62,148 bases of DNA from Suillus spraguei (taxonomy: Eukaryota > Basidiomycota > Agaricomycetes > Boletales > Suillaceae): assembly GCA_016800925.1 (NCBI GenBank), contig JABCPU010000390.1:1-62148 (forward strand). The letters run 5' to 3'. Positions 1 through 12,374 of the stretch are shown here, piece by piece. The first letter of the stretch is position 1. Each line of letters opens with the position of its first letter. The notes beneath the pieces were generated by a model. That model saw nothing but the letters and a program-made list of their open reading frames with translations. It did not search any database and was not told the DNA's origin. Both the position numbers and the translations under genes were made by a program.

Positions 1-1873
1 TCTTCCAGCACTCATCTCCCAATGTCACTTTCTGCGGATGGCAAGCATTCTCAGCGGAGGTGGAGATGAAAAAGATCTCAGAGTGGGTAGTACCAAAGAA
101 CGCCAATTCAAAGGCGAGTTTCCATCTTTGACTCTAATAATACAATTCGAGCGTCCATCGTACAGATCCTGGCTATCACGACAGCCCGTGATGCATGCAT
201 CGCTGGGGACCTAGCAACCGCTGAAGAGTCACTCACCCAAGACATCGACACTGACGCCGACGACTATACTTTGTATGCCCATCGCTCATTCATTTTAGCC
301 CGAAAATACGCGTGGGACCTCGCCCTTGATGATGCAGTCAAAGTCAGTTATACTGACCCATCATCACCCTCTTACGAAATGGCTAACTTTGATTCATGAC
401 GACACAGTCCATTAGCATTCAGCCTTCGTTAACAGGCTCCATCTCCAAGGGTATTGTCCTCTGCGGAAAAGGCCACGTTCGGGAGGCACGGATAGCATTC
501 GATGCGCATCCATGTTCACCAACCAGGATTCAGGAACAACCAATTTGTTCTTTTGATAAAGGTAGTTTCAATTCATCTTGGATATTCTCTGCTTCACTGC
601 GTGTTTAGGCCATCGCCCTCTTCAACGCAGATCAACACGAGGAAGCCTTGTTGCTCATCAAAGAGCTGGCCGTCGCTTGTCCGAATACCGATCCTCTCGC
701 GCGTCGTGTCGTGGAAGTAAGTGTCATGTGGCTGCACTTGGTGATCGATGCTGATCTTTGCAACTCGTACATTAGACATATATACGCGTTCAACTCGGAA
801 TCAAAGCCTTGGATGGCTCGCATCACGATGAAGCCGCTGACCACTTCACTGCCGCTGTCACCTCGGGTGCTTTCTCATCGAAATACATTCATCAAATATA
901 CGAGGACTTGACCGTGGTGCGCCGAGATGATGCACATATGATGCTTTTCATAACTGAGTGCTTTATCCAGCTCTTTGGATGGGATCTCGAGTCTTTGTGT
1001 CTTACTGCTCACCAGAAACGGTGTCAAGCATTCCTTTCTGCCGGCAAACCCGATGAAGCCCTCGAAGCACACAAGTACATGATGGACGTCATTGACGAAC
1101 CTACCAAGGCCAGCTGCCTCGACTGGTCCAACCGCAAGTTTTCAGTGACGCCACCCGAGGCTACCATACTCACTTGTATTTCGCAGAATTCAAGGAACAG
1201 TGTAGTGCGCTCGCTGAACAGAATGACCGCATCCTTGGCGTATGTGCTCCCTTCCTCAACTTTCTTCCTACTGATTGTTATGCAGGCGGAGATCCCGGGG
1301 CAAGAGCAATACGGCTACGATACAGAACCTGATTTCTTCCACGGAATGCATCAAGTGCGTGCAACAACGTATCTTCTTCCTTTCTTTCTTACATTGTCCA
1401 TTACAGCATTCTCAAGTTTCTCGACCAAGACCTCAACAACGCCCTGGGCGCCTCAAAAGACTCAGGTTCCCCATGGCGAGGGCTGCTCGTGCAGCTCCCC
1501 CGCCAGCACCTACCACCCCACCTCCAGTCGCCGCCGCTACTACCTTCAAAGCTCAAATACGGCACCTATTCACCCGGTCACCCCACCGTGCAACGCTCCC
1601 CGTTATCGATGTTCCATTCGCAAAAGGTAAAGAGGTGCGCTGGTTGACTTTATCATGTGTCTTGGGTGTCTGATGCATAATCTACAGCGCAATGCTTGCG
1701 CAGATGAGGATCGTAGCAAAGACCCGAACATCGTACCTGATGATGGATACCTTGATACTACGCAACCGGACTCCAATACACGGCAGCAGCAGCAACAAGA
1801 ACAAGAACAACCAGGATCGGTGCAAGTGGACACTGGAGAACATGGAGGCGGCCGGTGGTGTTGCTGCTGCTAG
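1..1873 (+). pseudogene. WD40/TPR protein, copy A, 5'-truncated and damaged
   Basis: This is the 3' part of a gene whose full paralogue lies at 23559-26218. Visible exons are about 1-113 (last WD40 blade), 166-342, 408-561, 609-716, 776-916, 971-1133, 1187-1239, 1286-1354, 1407-1634 and 1688-1873. The blade is followed by TPR-like helices and a proline-rich tail ending GGRWCCCC. Two introns use GC donors (114 and 1134). Compared with copy B, the first 60 bases lack about 10 bases, and exon 408-561 is 154 rather than 156 long (1-base losses near 511 and 535), so the frame is lost there. From 609 onward every exon keeps frame, including the C-run near 1598 that is one base short in copy B. The function is unknown; a propeller plus TPR suggests a protein-binding scaffold. 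Damage near the window edge may be sequencing error. Confidence 0.75.
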
Positions 1874-2269
1874 AAGAATTAATGAATGTATTTTAGTTAT
1901 ATTGTTGCTCGTGATGTGCACTGGAAGCAGTACTTGTTGTGTCGATGGATAATGACTACATGCTTTAGATTATTTCGCGTCGTCGTACATAGCAGCTAGT
2001 TATGATTATCAAACTCGGTGAATCATGATACCTTTTGACGTCACCCGGGGACAGTGTTCTGTTAAAATTGGTAGGTATCTTGAGTTTGTCCTTCAGGCAC
2101 AATGAATTACACAACGGCTTTCACGATGACACGATTGAAGAGACACGTCCGAAGACTCCTATTCCCATCGATGGGCCAGGTGATGTGACCATAAGCATCG
2201 CCGGATAAATGACATTCATGGTTAAAAATATATGCAAGATTGAGTCTGACACTGCCCATGATCAGGGTT
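1874..2269. other. Intergenic, no gene seen
   Basis: This is the 3' flank of WD40 copy A. It resembles 26219-26384 after copy B in short blocks only, and no coding potential or RNA gene was recognised. Confidence 0.5.
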
Positions 2270-2941
2270 GACGATGGGGCGGATACTACAGGTGCTTAAG
2301 CGGCCACAGGATCACGACTTTTGGAAACTAAGTATCTGAACATTCTACGCATGACAAGCAAGAGTCATTGCATCAACCCCCTGGGGAAGACTCCCAATGT
2401 CAGAAACGATGTAGATTCTTACATCGACAGCCATCTCTACACCGCCCAAAATGTGATACCTCTCTCTATCCCGCGCACGATCCGCTCCGCCCAGACAATA
2501 TGGACCCTTGGTATCGTGATGGACTGACGAGATCGCATGATCAAGAAATGTCGCGTCAACAAGAGGAAGATCAAAGGAGGCAGGAGATCAAGTAGGGGTT
2601 GCAGCACCAAGAGCTTGGGCGCTGGCAGGGCGAGGAGCAAGAAAAGGCTGCTGCTCCACAGGTAGAGGGATATAACAGTGCATCAGGAATAACATTGTCG
2701 GGAGGAGATGTCAATGTCAAGGCTAAGAACGAACGCACTTGTGCAGAGGTCGAGCAGCGTGAGCTGGGAGAACTCATCCGCAAATGGCAAGAGAAGGAAA
2801 TCGAGGTATGACGCCATCAAGGAGAGCTCGAGTGCAGACAACAGGAGAGGAGGCTTTGCTCAAGGAGAGAAGCATGCAAGGTCTGGGAGGGGGAAGATTG
2901 TGCACGTAAGCTGCGCGAACAAGTCGTCAGTGAATTCATGA
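2270..2941 (+). pseudogene. Coiled-coil gene remnant, copy A
   Basis: This segment matches 26385-27070 downstream of the other WD40 copy, so it belongs to the same duplicated unit. An open stretch at 2321-2527 is followed by a Glu/Gln/Arg-rich, coiled-coil-like stretch (for example ELGELIRKWQEKEIEV, ending about 2811) that needs frame changes to be read continuously. Stops and shifts differ between the two copies, which suggests neither is intact. No known family was recognised. It may be the 3' neighbour of the WD40 gene in a tandem array. Confidence 0.4.
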
Positions 2942-3064
2942 ATCCGTGATATCGTATTGGAGTATTGAACTTCCAGTAATGGTATGAGATCGTGCAAGCT
3001 TACATGTCATCCTTGGGACACCACGTAAAAATGTCCTTGAGACACACGGCGCATGTACAAAGTG

Positions 3065-3372
3065 CTGAGCTTATCCGTAGTGAAAACTCGGCATGGTGAG
3101 ATCGGGTCCCGGTGGACCAGCTCCAAAAATTGCTGCATTTCATGAGGTGTGCACAAAGGACTTGGCTCTTGTCTCACCGATGCAAAATATGATGATCATG
3201 CTGTACACTTCTGTGATGCAGTATGTCAACAACAATGGACAAGAGAATATTATTGGCGAATGATACAAACTGAAACCGGTTGAACTGTAGGTTCGCTAAG
3301 AAACTTAGAGGAAAACAGGAGAAAAGTGTTGGAAGCAAGGCTGACACCTTTGGATATCATGATTTGGATCAA
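3065..3372. repeat. Spacer repeat, left copy
   Basis: 3065-3180 resembles 22485-22590, and 3183-3372 resembles 22999-23190, in the same orientation. On the right this sequence is the upstream flank of WD40 copy B. On the left it ends where the zinc-finger island begins. The two copies bracket about 19 kb. Confidence 0.6.
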
Positions 3373-3615
3373 ACGCGTATTGAAAGACAGAAAGTCTGGT
3401 TTTTTGACAGGCCGGTGTGTCAGGCTGGCGTTTCGGTGGCAGAACGGCGGCAACTCGGCAAAATCATGCGGGGCTCAAAATTTCCATCAGCTAATGCACA
3501 CCAATATGTTCAACTAATCACTATCTTATCTTCCTCAGTCGCGTCCACGGTTCAATTGTCTTATCTTCCTCAGTCACGTCCGCATCCGCCGCTCGGTCCG
3601 CCCCTTCTAGTTCTG

Positions 3616-5721
3616 ATGCGCCAAGTCAAAGTCCAGTGTGGCGAGTGCCCTGCACTCGTCATACCATTCATCTGTAAGACTGGTTCACATATCGGACAGT
3701 GGGCTGCCCATGTAAGTAGTTCTTATCCTAACCTTTTAATACTCACTCATTACAATCAATCAGTGTTTTGCGCTTGACCAGCATGCCAATGGAAAAGCTT
3801 GGTGGTACTTCTGGCTGCCTGGGACTGCACCTATTGGCCTTCCCATCCCACCGCCTCAGCCTCCCTCATTTGTTTATTCTCCCACTGCCTCCCCGCTGAT
3901 TGCCTCTGGTTCATTGCAAATCCCTGCAGGCCCCCTTCTTGCCTCTGGTTCGTCACAAATCCCTGCAGGCCCCCTTCCAAGTCAGCCTGAGGAGGGCATG
4001 TGCACAATTCCTTCGTGCTGCAAAGGAACACCTGTGAGGGGCCCACCCTGTGAGAACTTGATGTGTAAGTACCACTGCATCGAGAATGGCGGCTGCACGA
4101 CAGCCATCAAGCACCAAATAGAGTTTGCAGCAAGCGCCAAAAGGGAAAGATGAGGTTGCCTCCATCATCAGTACTTGCTGTGCTGCCTGCACCTGTTACT
4201 GCAAGTAATGTGGAGGAGGAGCCTGAGTTTGAAGAGGTTGAAGACTTCAGCTTTGATGCTGACCTTGAGCTGGCACGATCACGCTCTCTTGAGGACCTAA
4301 TGCCTGTGCCATCTGTTTCCAGTGCTATGTCCTCCTCCTCTCCGCTCGTGACATCATCCTCTCAGCTGCCTGCCATGCAGACTATCTCCAAGGATCCCAA
4401 ATCGGTCACCCAGCCATCAGGCAAAAGCTCAACCAAGGCCAAAGCTCAGTCGAGGCCACAGAGGACACACATATGAACGCATAGATCCACTCGAGGCCTA
4501 TGGACTTATAACTTAAGCTTGGTGATGATCTACTGTCCAAATCAATGGAAGAAAAAAAAAAAGGAATAAAAAAAGAGCATCAAAAAAAAAAAAAAGAAAA
4601 AAAAAGTGAGAAAGAAGGAAACATAAAAGAACATGGTATGGTACCTACAAGCACAGTGGGCAGCCAACTGAGCAGATGGAGAAAGACGTCAACTGCTGCT
4701 GATGAGCTGGCCATCAAGCGTACTGTAGATGTGATGTGGTGGGACAAGGACTGTCAACCTCCTGTCATCTTGTCGCTGCAAGGCAGTGATGGGCCTGAAT
4801 CTGACATTCCAACCTGGCCACACTTCTCGCTAGCCGACAGCCCTGACCTCCAATCTATGCTCAGTGAGAACATCACTACCTTTGAGTATTTCAATATCTC
4901 TTCTCGTCTATGGAAGGCAGTGACACGGCTGGCCTATAAGTTCCATGTTAAAAATGGTGATCGTCTTTTCCTTCGACGTCATGGTGTCCTTGAATGTGCA
5001 GGCATTGATGAGATCATCAGTCGTCTCGAGGACCCAGCAGCGAAACCACATCTTTTCCTGAAGATGAAGCAAGAACGCAAGGCCATAAAGTCTTCTCTAG
5101 CGCACATCAAGACCCATGGGCCACCATTATGAACTCCCTCTGTCATCGCGACTGACACCGATGATGAAGTTACCATCATCTCGCCGCCTTCAAAACCATC
5201 CCTGAAGTGCCACCGAAGTATGGCAGAAAGCGATACCGAAGAGGAGGCCAGGCCTTGCAAGAGGTCATGGTGCTATACTGATGATCATGGCATCCGTGAC
5301 TTCCGTCCTATATATGATGACTCACCTGTCAGGACAGCAATCGCAGCTGGATTCCGTCCCAGTTACCCATACCCTTGGTCAGGTTGTTCAGTATCTCCAC
5401 TGCCACCATTGCGTCAACTTAGGACACCTCGCCTCCCATCACCAGCATCCTCAAGCTCATCTCTGCCAGACATACTGAGCGAGCCTCTTGCTGATGAGTC
5501 GCAGCCATCACTGACAACAGCAACCTGGCCCAATGGTCTCTATGTCATAGACATTGTGGCTGGGTTTGAGAGGATGGACTCTGATGAATTGAAGTCCTTG
5601 CCAGTCCATGAGAGGTTCGAGATCGTCTATGACAGAAAATTCAAGAAATCAACTTATAAGATGCACGTCGGAGATGGAAGGAGGCCTCAGACACCTTCAG
5701 GATTCAGCTAACTAAGGCAGG
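3616..5721 (+). pseudogene. GRF-like zinc-finger family gene, 3' end cut off by chromovirus 1
   Basis: Exon 1 (3616-3711) begins MRQVKVQCGECPAL and encodes a Cys pair, then HIGQW. After an intron (3712-3764, GTAAGT donor) comes CFALDQH and WWYFWLPGT, a layout like a GRF zinc finger (CxxC, Cys, aromatic WYFW). A proline-rich linker with a 37-base tandem duplication follows, then a second Cys/His cluster (ENLMCKYHCIENGGC). The frame then breaks at a TGA near 4151. Acidic (4150-4476), lysine-rich (from 4545) and conserved C-terminal blocks (VMWWDKD, WPHFSLADSP, GLYVIDIVAGF, KKSTY) continue in separate frames to about 5708. I recall this block order from a lineage-expanded Agaricomycete family of unknown function. 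Chromovirus 1 enters at 5727 near the C-terminus, and the remainder resumes at 13954. Family naming is from memory. Confidence 0.5.
4541..4620. repeat. A-rich low-complexity tract
   Basis: Runs of A separated by single G, T or C encode a Lys/Glu-rich stretch (KKKGIKKEHQKKKKEKK) in the zinc-finger gene. The length is prone to slippage in replication and sequencing. Confidence 0.8.
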
Positions 5722-5726
5722 GCACA

Positions 5727-6338
5727 TGTTACGAACTGGGGTGGCATCACCAGCGACAGTGAAAAGACATGGACGGTCTGCTGGGAAGTTCTACAATGTC
5801 CAGAAGAGGACAAGGTGAAAGTACAAGGAACGCGTTCTGAGTATGATCAAGGGTTCTGCCTCAAAGACAACTCTAAGAGGTTCTACGAGAATAGAGACTA
5901 AGGCTAAGGAGTGCTTAGACTTAGAGATGATTCAAGACACTTAGGTTGGGGCCTAAGCGAAGGATATTCCAGGTAAAACCCAGTAAGATTAAAGTGAGGA
6001 ATCTTCTACAAGTACACTGTGCTTATATAGGTATATATGTGTGCACAGACCAAGTAACCATGAGAATATAACTATGTATCCTAATAAGGAAGGCATGTAT
6101 TGTACAAGCGTGTTGAGATGCATGAGTCAAAGATGAAGACATGAGTTTAGCATATGCGTATGCTAAACCGGTTAAGTCCAAGAACAGAGTCATGGGGAGT
6201 CATGACATCACATGGTATGATGTACTAGTTGAGTCATGTGATATCTGATGGAAGTGGAAGTGTCCGAGCGATAAGCTCGTATCATGTGATATACGAGAAT
6301 AGAAAGGGAAATGAATAGGGGCACGTATGACTGTAACA
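5727..6338 (-). repeat. Chromovirus 1 3' LTR
   Basis: It is 612 bp, TGTTACGAACTGG to ACTGTAACA. It pairs with 13335-13948. A G-rich tract ending GAGAGGGGTAA lies directly upstream in the sense direction (6339-6353) and fits a polypurine tract for plus-strand priming. Confidence 0.92.
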
Positions 6339-6556
6339 TTACCCCTCTCTTAAGTGGTTGGTTCACTGAACCAAATCAAAAGTCTAGCCCACTGGTCCAC
6401 GCTGCATCAAGCTCAACGTCTATAAGCCAGTTTTCTGTATCGGCTGTACTTGGTACACTGTCTCTTTCTTCAGTGGCAGCGACTTGATTGAAGGCTTCTT
6501 CTAATTTCTTCAGCGGGCATAGTAACCATTATCTCCAGGTTGTTTCTTTAGTAATG

Positions 6557-7450
6557 TTATCCATCAAGAGTCCAACAGACATCTGTAAGATGTCCTGGCG
6601 CAAAGATCCCACATACACGACAGAAGTAATTGGAGCAGTGGCATAGTTTATGGCCATGTTGATAGCATCCATGGCAGAAGATGTCGGCATAGTGCTGGTG
6701 AGTGCGTCCTAACGCTTCTTCTTTGCCAATGTCTATGGTGTATTGGTTATCGGTACGATCAGGGAATGGGGAACAGAGAGGTCGAAGAACTTTGAGGGGA
6801 TTGACTCCTAAAGTCATTATGGTTCTGATGGGTTATCTTCTTTGTGCAAATCTGCGAGCGGATGATCTTGGGAAGATATTGGAGTAATGCGGTGGAGTGG
6901 GGTTTGGTTCTAGGAACGGTGATGGTTCTCGGAGGGCGAGTTCAGTTGTTACGGGTGATATTGGTGGTGATGGCACAAAGGGTGTAGGGGATCTGCGAAC
7001 AGAAACTGGGGATGGTGCAGTTTCTCATTCGGGAGTGTCATGAGTTAAATCAATGATTGCTGAGTCATCCTGGGTAAGGTCAATGACCTCTTGGTGTGCG
7101 TGTGTCGTTTGTCGATGGCTAGGATAGTGTCCGTGAAATTCTTGGTAGCAAGAAGCCGATAAAGGCTTTCTTGATAGTCCCTTGCACATAACGCGTGGCA
7201 GGGCTAGTTTGTAATGGCAGTGGCGTTAGGAGGAGTTTGGCAGTCCTCATGATAAGGAACAATTCTTTTAGCACAATGTCATTGGTGCGAAAGACGTGGG
7301 AGTCGAGGCTTCGGTGTATGATGGGTCAAGGATTACAGCCTCCCACATAGACTGGATTTGTTCTGGGGTTTCAGGGAGTGCAAATGGCGATGAGTCGACG
7401 AGACTTGAGGTGTTTGAGGAGGACGAAGTAGACGTGGATGATTGAGACAT
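6557..7450 (-). pseudogene. Chromovirus 1 ORF3 (divergent, broken)
   Basis: It starts MSQSSTSTSSSSNTSS about 55 bases after the INT stop, in the same place as ORF3 of chromoviruses 2 and 3, but the N-terminal half is unrelated by eye. Several stops break the frame. Recognisable parts in order are a Ser-rich start, a segment with two SUMO-interaction-like motifs (VIDLT and IIDLT, near 7040-7092), a Pro-rich stretch, and two zinc knuckles at 6575-6676. The knuckles have spacings CX2CX4HX4C (CHGCYQHGHKLCHC) and CX2CX6HX4C (CRVCGIFAPGHLTDVC), identical in spacing to the other copies. The element's role is unknown; nucleic-acid binding is inferred from the knuckles. Confidence 0.7.
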
Positions 7451-7504
7451 GTTTAGACGATTTCAGTTGATCGATTGTGTGTGTATGATTGATTGTCAAG
7501 ATAC

Positions 7505-10500
7505 TCAGAGTGAGTTTTGCTTTTTATAAGCGTTCAGGATTCGAGCGGAGTTCTTCAGGTTTCCTTCTGGAAGCCATTTGTTATCTCCTGATGAGTATCC
7601 TTTCCATGTCACAAGGTATCTTCGGCAACTGCGGTGCCTTTATGAGAAAGAATCACTTCGACTTCATATTCTTCTTCTTCTTCGATGATGTTGGGTGGGG
7701 GTTCTGAGAAGTTTGGGCTGTGTACATCGTTTTCGCTATATGATGATAAGACGAAGCATGGAACGTGGGGTGGATCTTCCATTGCTGAGGAAGTTTGAGT
7801 GTAAACGTGATTGGCGATAGAACTGCAATGATAGGGAATGGCCCATATCGTTTTGGTGCGAGCTTCCGTGATGGGAGTTTTAGTCTAAGATTAGCTGCTG
7901 ACAGCCAGACCTTGTCTCTGATCTTCCATGGAGTGTACTTCTCTCCTCGGGATCGTTCAGCCATTGTTTGCATCGCAATATTGTGACAGGCGATTGCTTC
8001 TTCTCTTATCTTCTGCAGGGATCATACTCGATCTTCTGTTGCGGGGACAGATGAGTCGGGGATCAGGTGAGTGTCATATACCATACTTCTAATCTCAGAT
8101 CCATCCATATCCGATCAGTTCCGATCGATTCCATATCCGTCCGGTCCACAGATGCTGTCCAGACCACCCATCCGAATGTGCTCACTTCTCGCACCTTAAC
8201 TCCTTGTGTATATCTGCGTCTATCTCCTTTCGTCATTCCTCTGTTTCCGGTATTCCGGCTGTTTATATTTTCGTCCTGTGTCACTGATCCGTTTCCTGTG
8301 TTCATTCCGATTCATGCTTACTGATCCGCTGTGCATTAACTAATAGACTTCCGTTACACTTTGTACATAGCCCTCGGTCCCGGACTTGTTGATTATCCAT
8401 CTTAGATACTTACAGTATATAAACCACTTGTAGATCTCTGTAGAACCTTAGTTCGAATATCATCTTAGATTCTACTCATTCTGCTTCTTCTGGACTTAAG
8501 CCACCCTCTGCTCTAAAGTCACCTTCCGAGACTTAGGATTGATTCCTATAGTCTATATCTCCGACTCTATCCTCGGATAGTCTACCTCCGTTAGTTTCTA
8601 GTTAGGAACTCGTTCCGAAGCTAGCCTTAATCTTTGTTCTATCCTTATGTTCCAATAACCTTCGGACGCCCGGATCCATCACACAACTCCTTCTGGATCT
8701 TCGGACGAATAACTTCTCCTTGAAATAAGGGGCATTACTCAAGAAAGGGCACAGTGCACGAACTGAGGCCAAAGCCCTTCGGATCTCTCTACCTTTGAGT
8801 ATGGTCTTAACAGTGAGGGATAGTGCGCAGTTCGTATCCCATCATGAGATAGAAAGGTGATGCATTCCTTGCATCGTGTTTTCGGTGGTTGTGGACAAAT
8901 TCGGCGATTGGTAGGTGTTCTATCCAATCTTCAGGGTTATTGCGGCAATAGATGCGCAGGTACGTTTCTAGCTCTTGATTGAGCCGCTCAGTTTGACCAT
9001 CAGTCTGAGGGTGATAAGCCATAGATGGGGCGATGACATAGTTGACAAGTCGGGCAAGCTCCTTGGAGAAGCAAGATGGGAATTGCGGGCCTCGATCCGA
9101 AATGACTTTGTCATGGAGTCCAAATCGACGATAGACGTGTTTCAAGAATAGTTTGGCAATGCCTTCGGAAGTGACTGTTTTCAGACAAGGGATAATAATT
9201 ACCCCCTTTGTAAGGCCATGGTCTACCACGACCATAATACTGTCAAAGCCTCCAGAGACAGGGAGGTCAGTGATAAGATCGACAGAGACCTGAGAAAAAG
9301 GTCGAGTCACAGACGAGGGGATTGGAGCAAGCGGAGGCCAAACAGGATGCGTATCCACTTTCATTTGCTGACAAAAGGCGCAACCCTCTACATATTTCCG
9401 AATATAAGAGCCCATAGCGGGCCACCAGGCTTCTCGCTTGACGAGTTCCTCAGTTTTGAATCTACCGGGATGTCCCGCAGTGGGATGATCATGATACCTT
9501 TTCAGGATACCGGGACGATGTGCCGGTGGAATGTAGGCACGATTCTTAAAATAGAGGACATTCTCCTCAATTTTCCAATCAGAGAGTGCCGACTTCATGG
9601 GGGGAAGACACATGCCATCAAGGGCGTCGGATGCGGTCTTGAAGACAGGGTCGTCGAGGGGGTCAGAGGATGATAAAACATCCGTCAGGTTGGTGTCAAT
9701 AAGACGAACAAATAGAGCATCGGGGATAAGAGTCTGGTCTTCGTTATCATCTTTGCCAGAGTCGTAGTCGGGTCGGCGAGATAGTGCATCAGGTACTGCC
9801 AGTTTAGTACCTGCAATGTGATGCAGTTCAATGTCATAAATAGACAAAATCAGTTGCCAACGTGCTTGGCGATGGGTAAGCTTCTGTGCACTTCTAAAGT
9901 ACAGAAGATTCTTGTGGTCGGTGAATACCAGGACAGGATGCGGGTTTCCTTCAAGGTAATGACACCATTCATTCAATGCCCGGATCACGGCAAGGAGTTC
10001 CCGATCAAAGATCTGGTAATTGCGTTCTGCAGGGTTCAAAGACTGCGAGAGATATGCGCATGGGTGATAAACACCATTCTCATCAGTCTGCAGGAGAACT
10101 CCGCCAGTTGCTACAAGCAAAGCGTCAGTAGCAATAGCAAATTGTCAGGAAGGATCAGGGTTACGGAGTACCGGTTGGGATGTGAAGCGTTGTTTCAGTT
10201 CTTCAAAGGTGTCCATACATTCGGTTGACCAATCAAAGGCCTTATCTTTCTTTGTTAATTCAATAAGGGGTCGGGCAATGTCAGAGTAGTGGGAAATGAA
10301 CGTGCGGTAGAAGTTGCAAAAACCGAGGAATGACCGAACTTCTTTTACAGATTTTGGTGTTGGCCATTCGGCGATTCCCTTGGTTTTTGCGGTATCCATA
10401 GCAACTTGTCTGGGGCGAATTATCATTCCGAGGTATTCCACTTCTTCTGCATCAAAGGTACATTTTTCCGGTTTCAGGAACAAATGTTCCTTTCGTATCT

Positions 10501-12374
10501 TCATCAAAACTCGTCTGGTTCATTCGCGGTGTTCTGCCATTGTTGTAGAGAAAATTAGGATATCGTCCATGTAGATAACCATCCATCCTTCATTGATTTC
10601 CTGCTGGAAGGTACAATTCATGTATGCTTGGAAGGTTGCTGGGGAATTGCAGAGGCCAAAGAACATGACGTTCGGTTCAAAGAGGCCAAATTCCGTAGTA
10701 AAAGCTGCCTTCCAGCGATTGTTGGGATGGATACGAATGTTATTATAACCGGACCGAATATCCATTTTCGTAAAGAACTGTGCATTGTGAAGGCGTGCAC
10801 AAGGGAAATAGGAAGTGGGAGCGGATAAGTGTTCTTGACTGTCCAATGTTGATGTAGCGATAATCTTGACAAGGACGCAATTCTCCACTCTTCTTTCCCA
10901 CAAAGAAGAAGCCACTAGCTTGGGGTGACTTCGATTCTGAGATGAAACCCTTTGCAACATTTTCATCGATAAACATTTTAATGGCAGCACGTTCTTTTTC
11001 CGATAGTGGGTAAACCTTAGACATGCGAGGAATAAAACTGGGTTTAGTATTGATCCGATGATCAATACCAGGGCGTTCAGGGGGTAGCTTGTTTAGTCCA
11101 TCTTTAGCAAAGACATCCGCAAAGTTGTGCAAATATTCCGGGACCAATTCTTCAAAGGATTTTTTTTCTTCTCCTTCTCATCCGTAGCGAACTCCTGAGC
11201 TTTATTGCTGTATTTCGGAGGAGGAAGGGAGATTGTGGAGTGGTTGGGGAGTTGTTTGAGTCGGGAAGTTCCATCATGTGTGAGAGGTGTATCCATGGAT
11301 ACTTCTTCAATGATTCTCATACTAACTCCATCCGTGTCATATTCCACAAGGAATTCTCCGTCTCCAAGCTCGTAAGAGGAAATTTCACGTACTTCTGGCG
11401 CATGCCAAACATCTTGCATAGTGTTGAATTGATCATCATCCTCTGTTGGGATCAATGAGGGCACGGGTTCTTCTTCGTCGGGGATTTCTTCAATTGAAGC
11501 TGAAGGAGTATCTTGAAGAGTTTTCGGAGGAACATAGAACTTAGATAGTTTTGGTATGTTTGTATCTCGTCCGGAAATTTCTTCTTCAGCTTTTCTTTTT
11601 CCATGCTTCTGTTCTTCTATCGGCCGTTGCTCAATAGGTTCTGGTCCGGCCTGATACTCAGGTTCGGAGTTGTTCTTGCGCTTCTCTGCGCGGGGAATCA
11701 GTGATACTGCTCTCGGCAGTTGTACATGGGGGTGGAGTTTGTAGTATGTGGCATTCATATTTCAGGTTCTGGATCTTTTGAAACATCAGGAATGTTGACA
11801 GGAGGGGCGACAAGGGATTTTGGAAGTTGTGAATTTTGCCATTTCTTGGGATGACAATGGAAGGCCGGGGGTAGCCCGTTCTTTTTCCGATCTGTATCCA
11901 AGTCAATTTCTATTTCATCAGACTTCATCGTTCGAGGGAGGATGAGTGTTTTGGCAGCCCAATCTATACTTGGGTTCATGGCACGTAACCACAGGATTCC
12001 CAGGAGAATTTTATCTCTCCTTCCGAGTTTAGTGATATTGAACTTTCCATACATGGTCCCATCATCGATTTTTACCACTAGAAGGCAGTAATGCGTGATT
12101 GGTCCTCCTTTGATAAGAGTTCCATCTGCCATAGTAACTCGAAATGGTTTGTTAAGCTTTCATTGTGTGATTTGATAAAGTTTCACAAACTCCTCAGAAA
12201 TGAATGTTCCTGCTGCACCAGAATCGATAACAGCGGTAGTGTCGACGGATTTTAGGCATGTACACGAGTGAAGGGTGATAGGGATACGAAGTTCTTTTCT
12301 TTCACCTACAGCACATACAAGCCTTAGTAATACATTGGGAGAAACATACGTCAAATTCTTGTTTCTCCAGTTTA
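7505..12374 (-). pseudogene. pol: Chromovirus 1 pol (PR-RT-RNaseH-INT-chromodomain), broken
   Basis: Pol is in the -1 frame relative to gag and starts at the run TTTTTA at the gag stop. Blocks in order are the protease with AVIDSGAAGTF (12160-12354) and its continuation (11755-12132); a linker with RT N-terminus (11093-11758); RT in pieces to 10145 with YMDDIL; and RNase H plus INT (8807-10120) with [11 protein letters not shown], an HHCC-type finger, [15 protein letters not shown] and [20 protein letters not shown] 8072-8812 cuts INT. The C-terminus (7505-7973) has GPFPII and a chromodomain start, [11 protein letters not shown], followed by a frameshift. Multiple frameshifts show that the copy is dead. 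Confidence 0.88.
8072..8812. repeat. Solo LTR, family LTR-B
   Basis: This 741-bp sequence starts TGTCATATACC and ends TCTTAACA, and is flanked by the perfect duplication GTGAG (8067-8071 and 8813-8817). Removing it and one duplicate restores the INT sequence seen in chromovirus 2 near 41860. A reverse-orientation copy is at 40409-41178. No internal element genes accompany it. It is CpG-rich with repeated CTTCGGA/TCCGAAG motifs. Confidence 0.92.

Noticed and set aside
9218..10228. Plus-strand ORFs in chromovirus 1
   Set aside because: They are antisense to RNase H and INT, with no motifs of their own.
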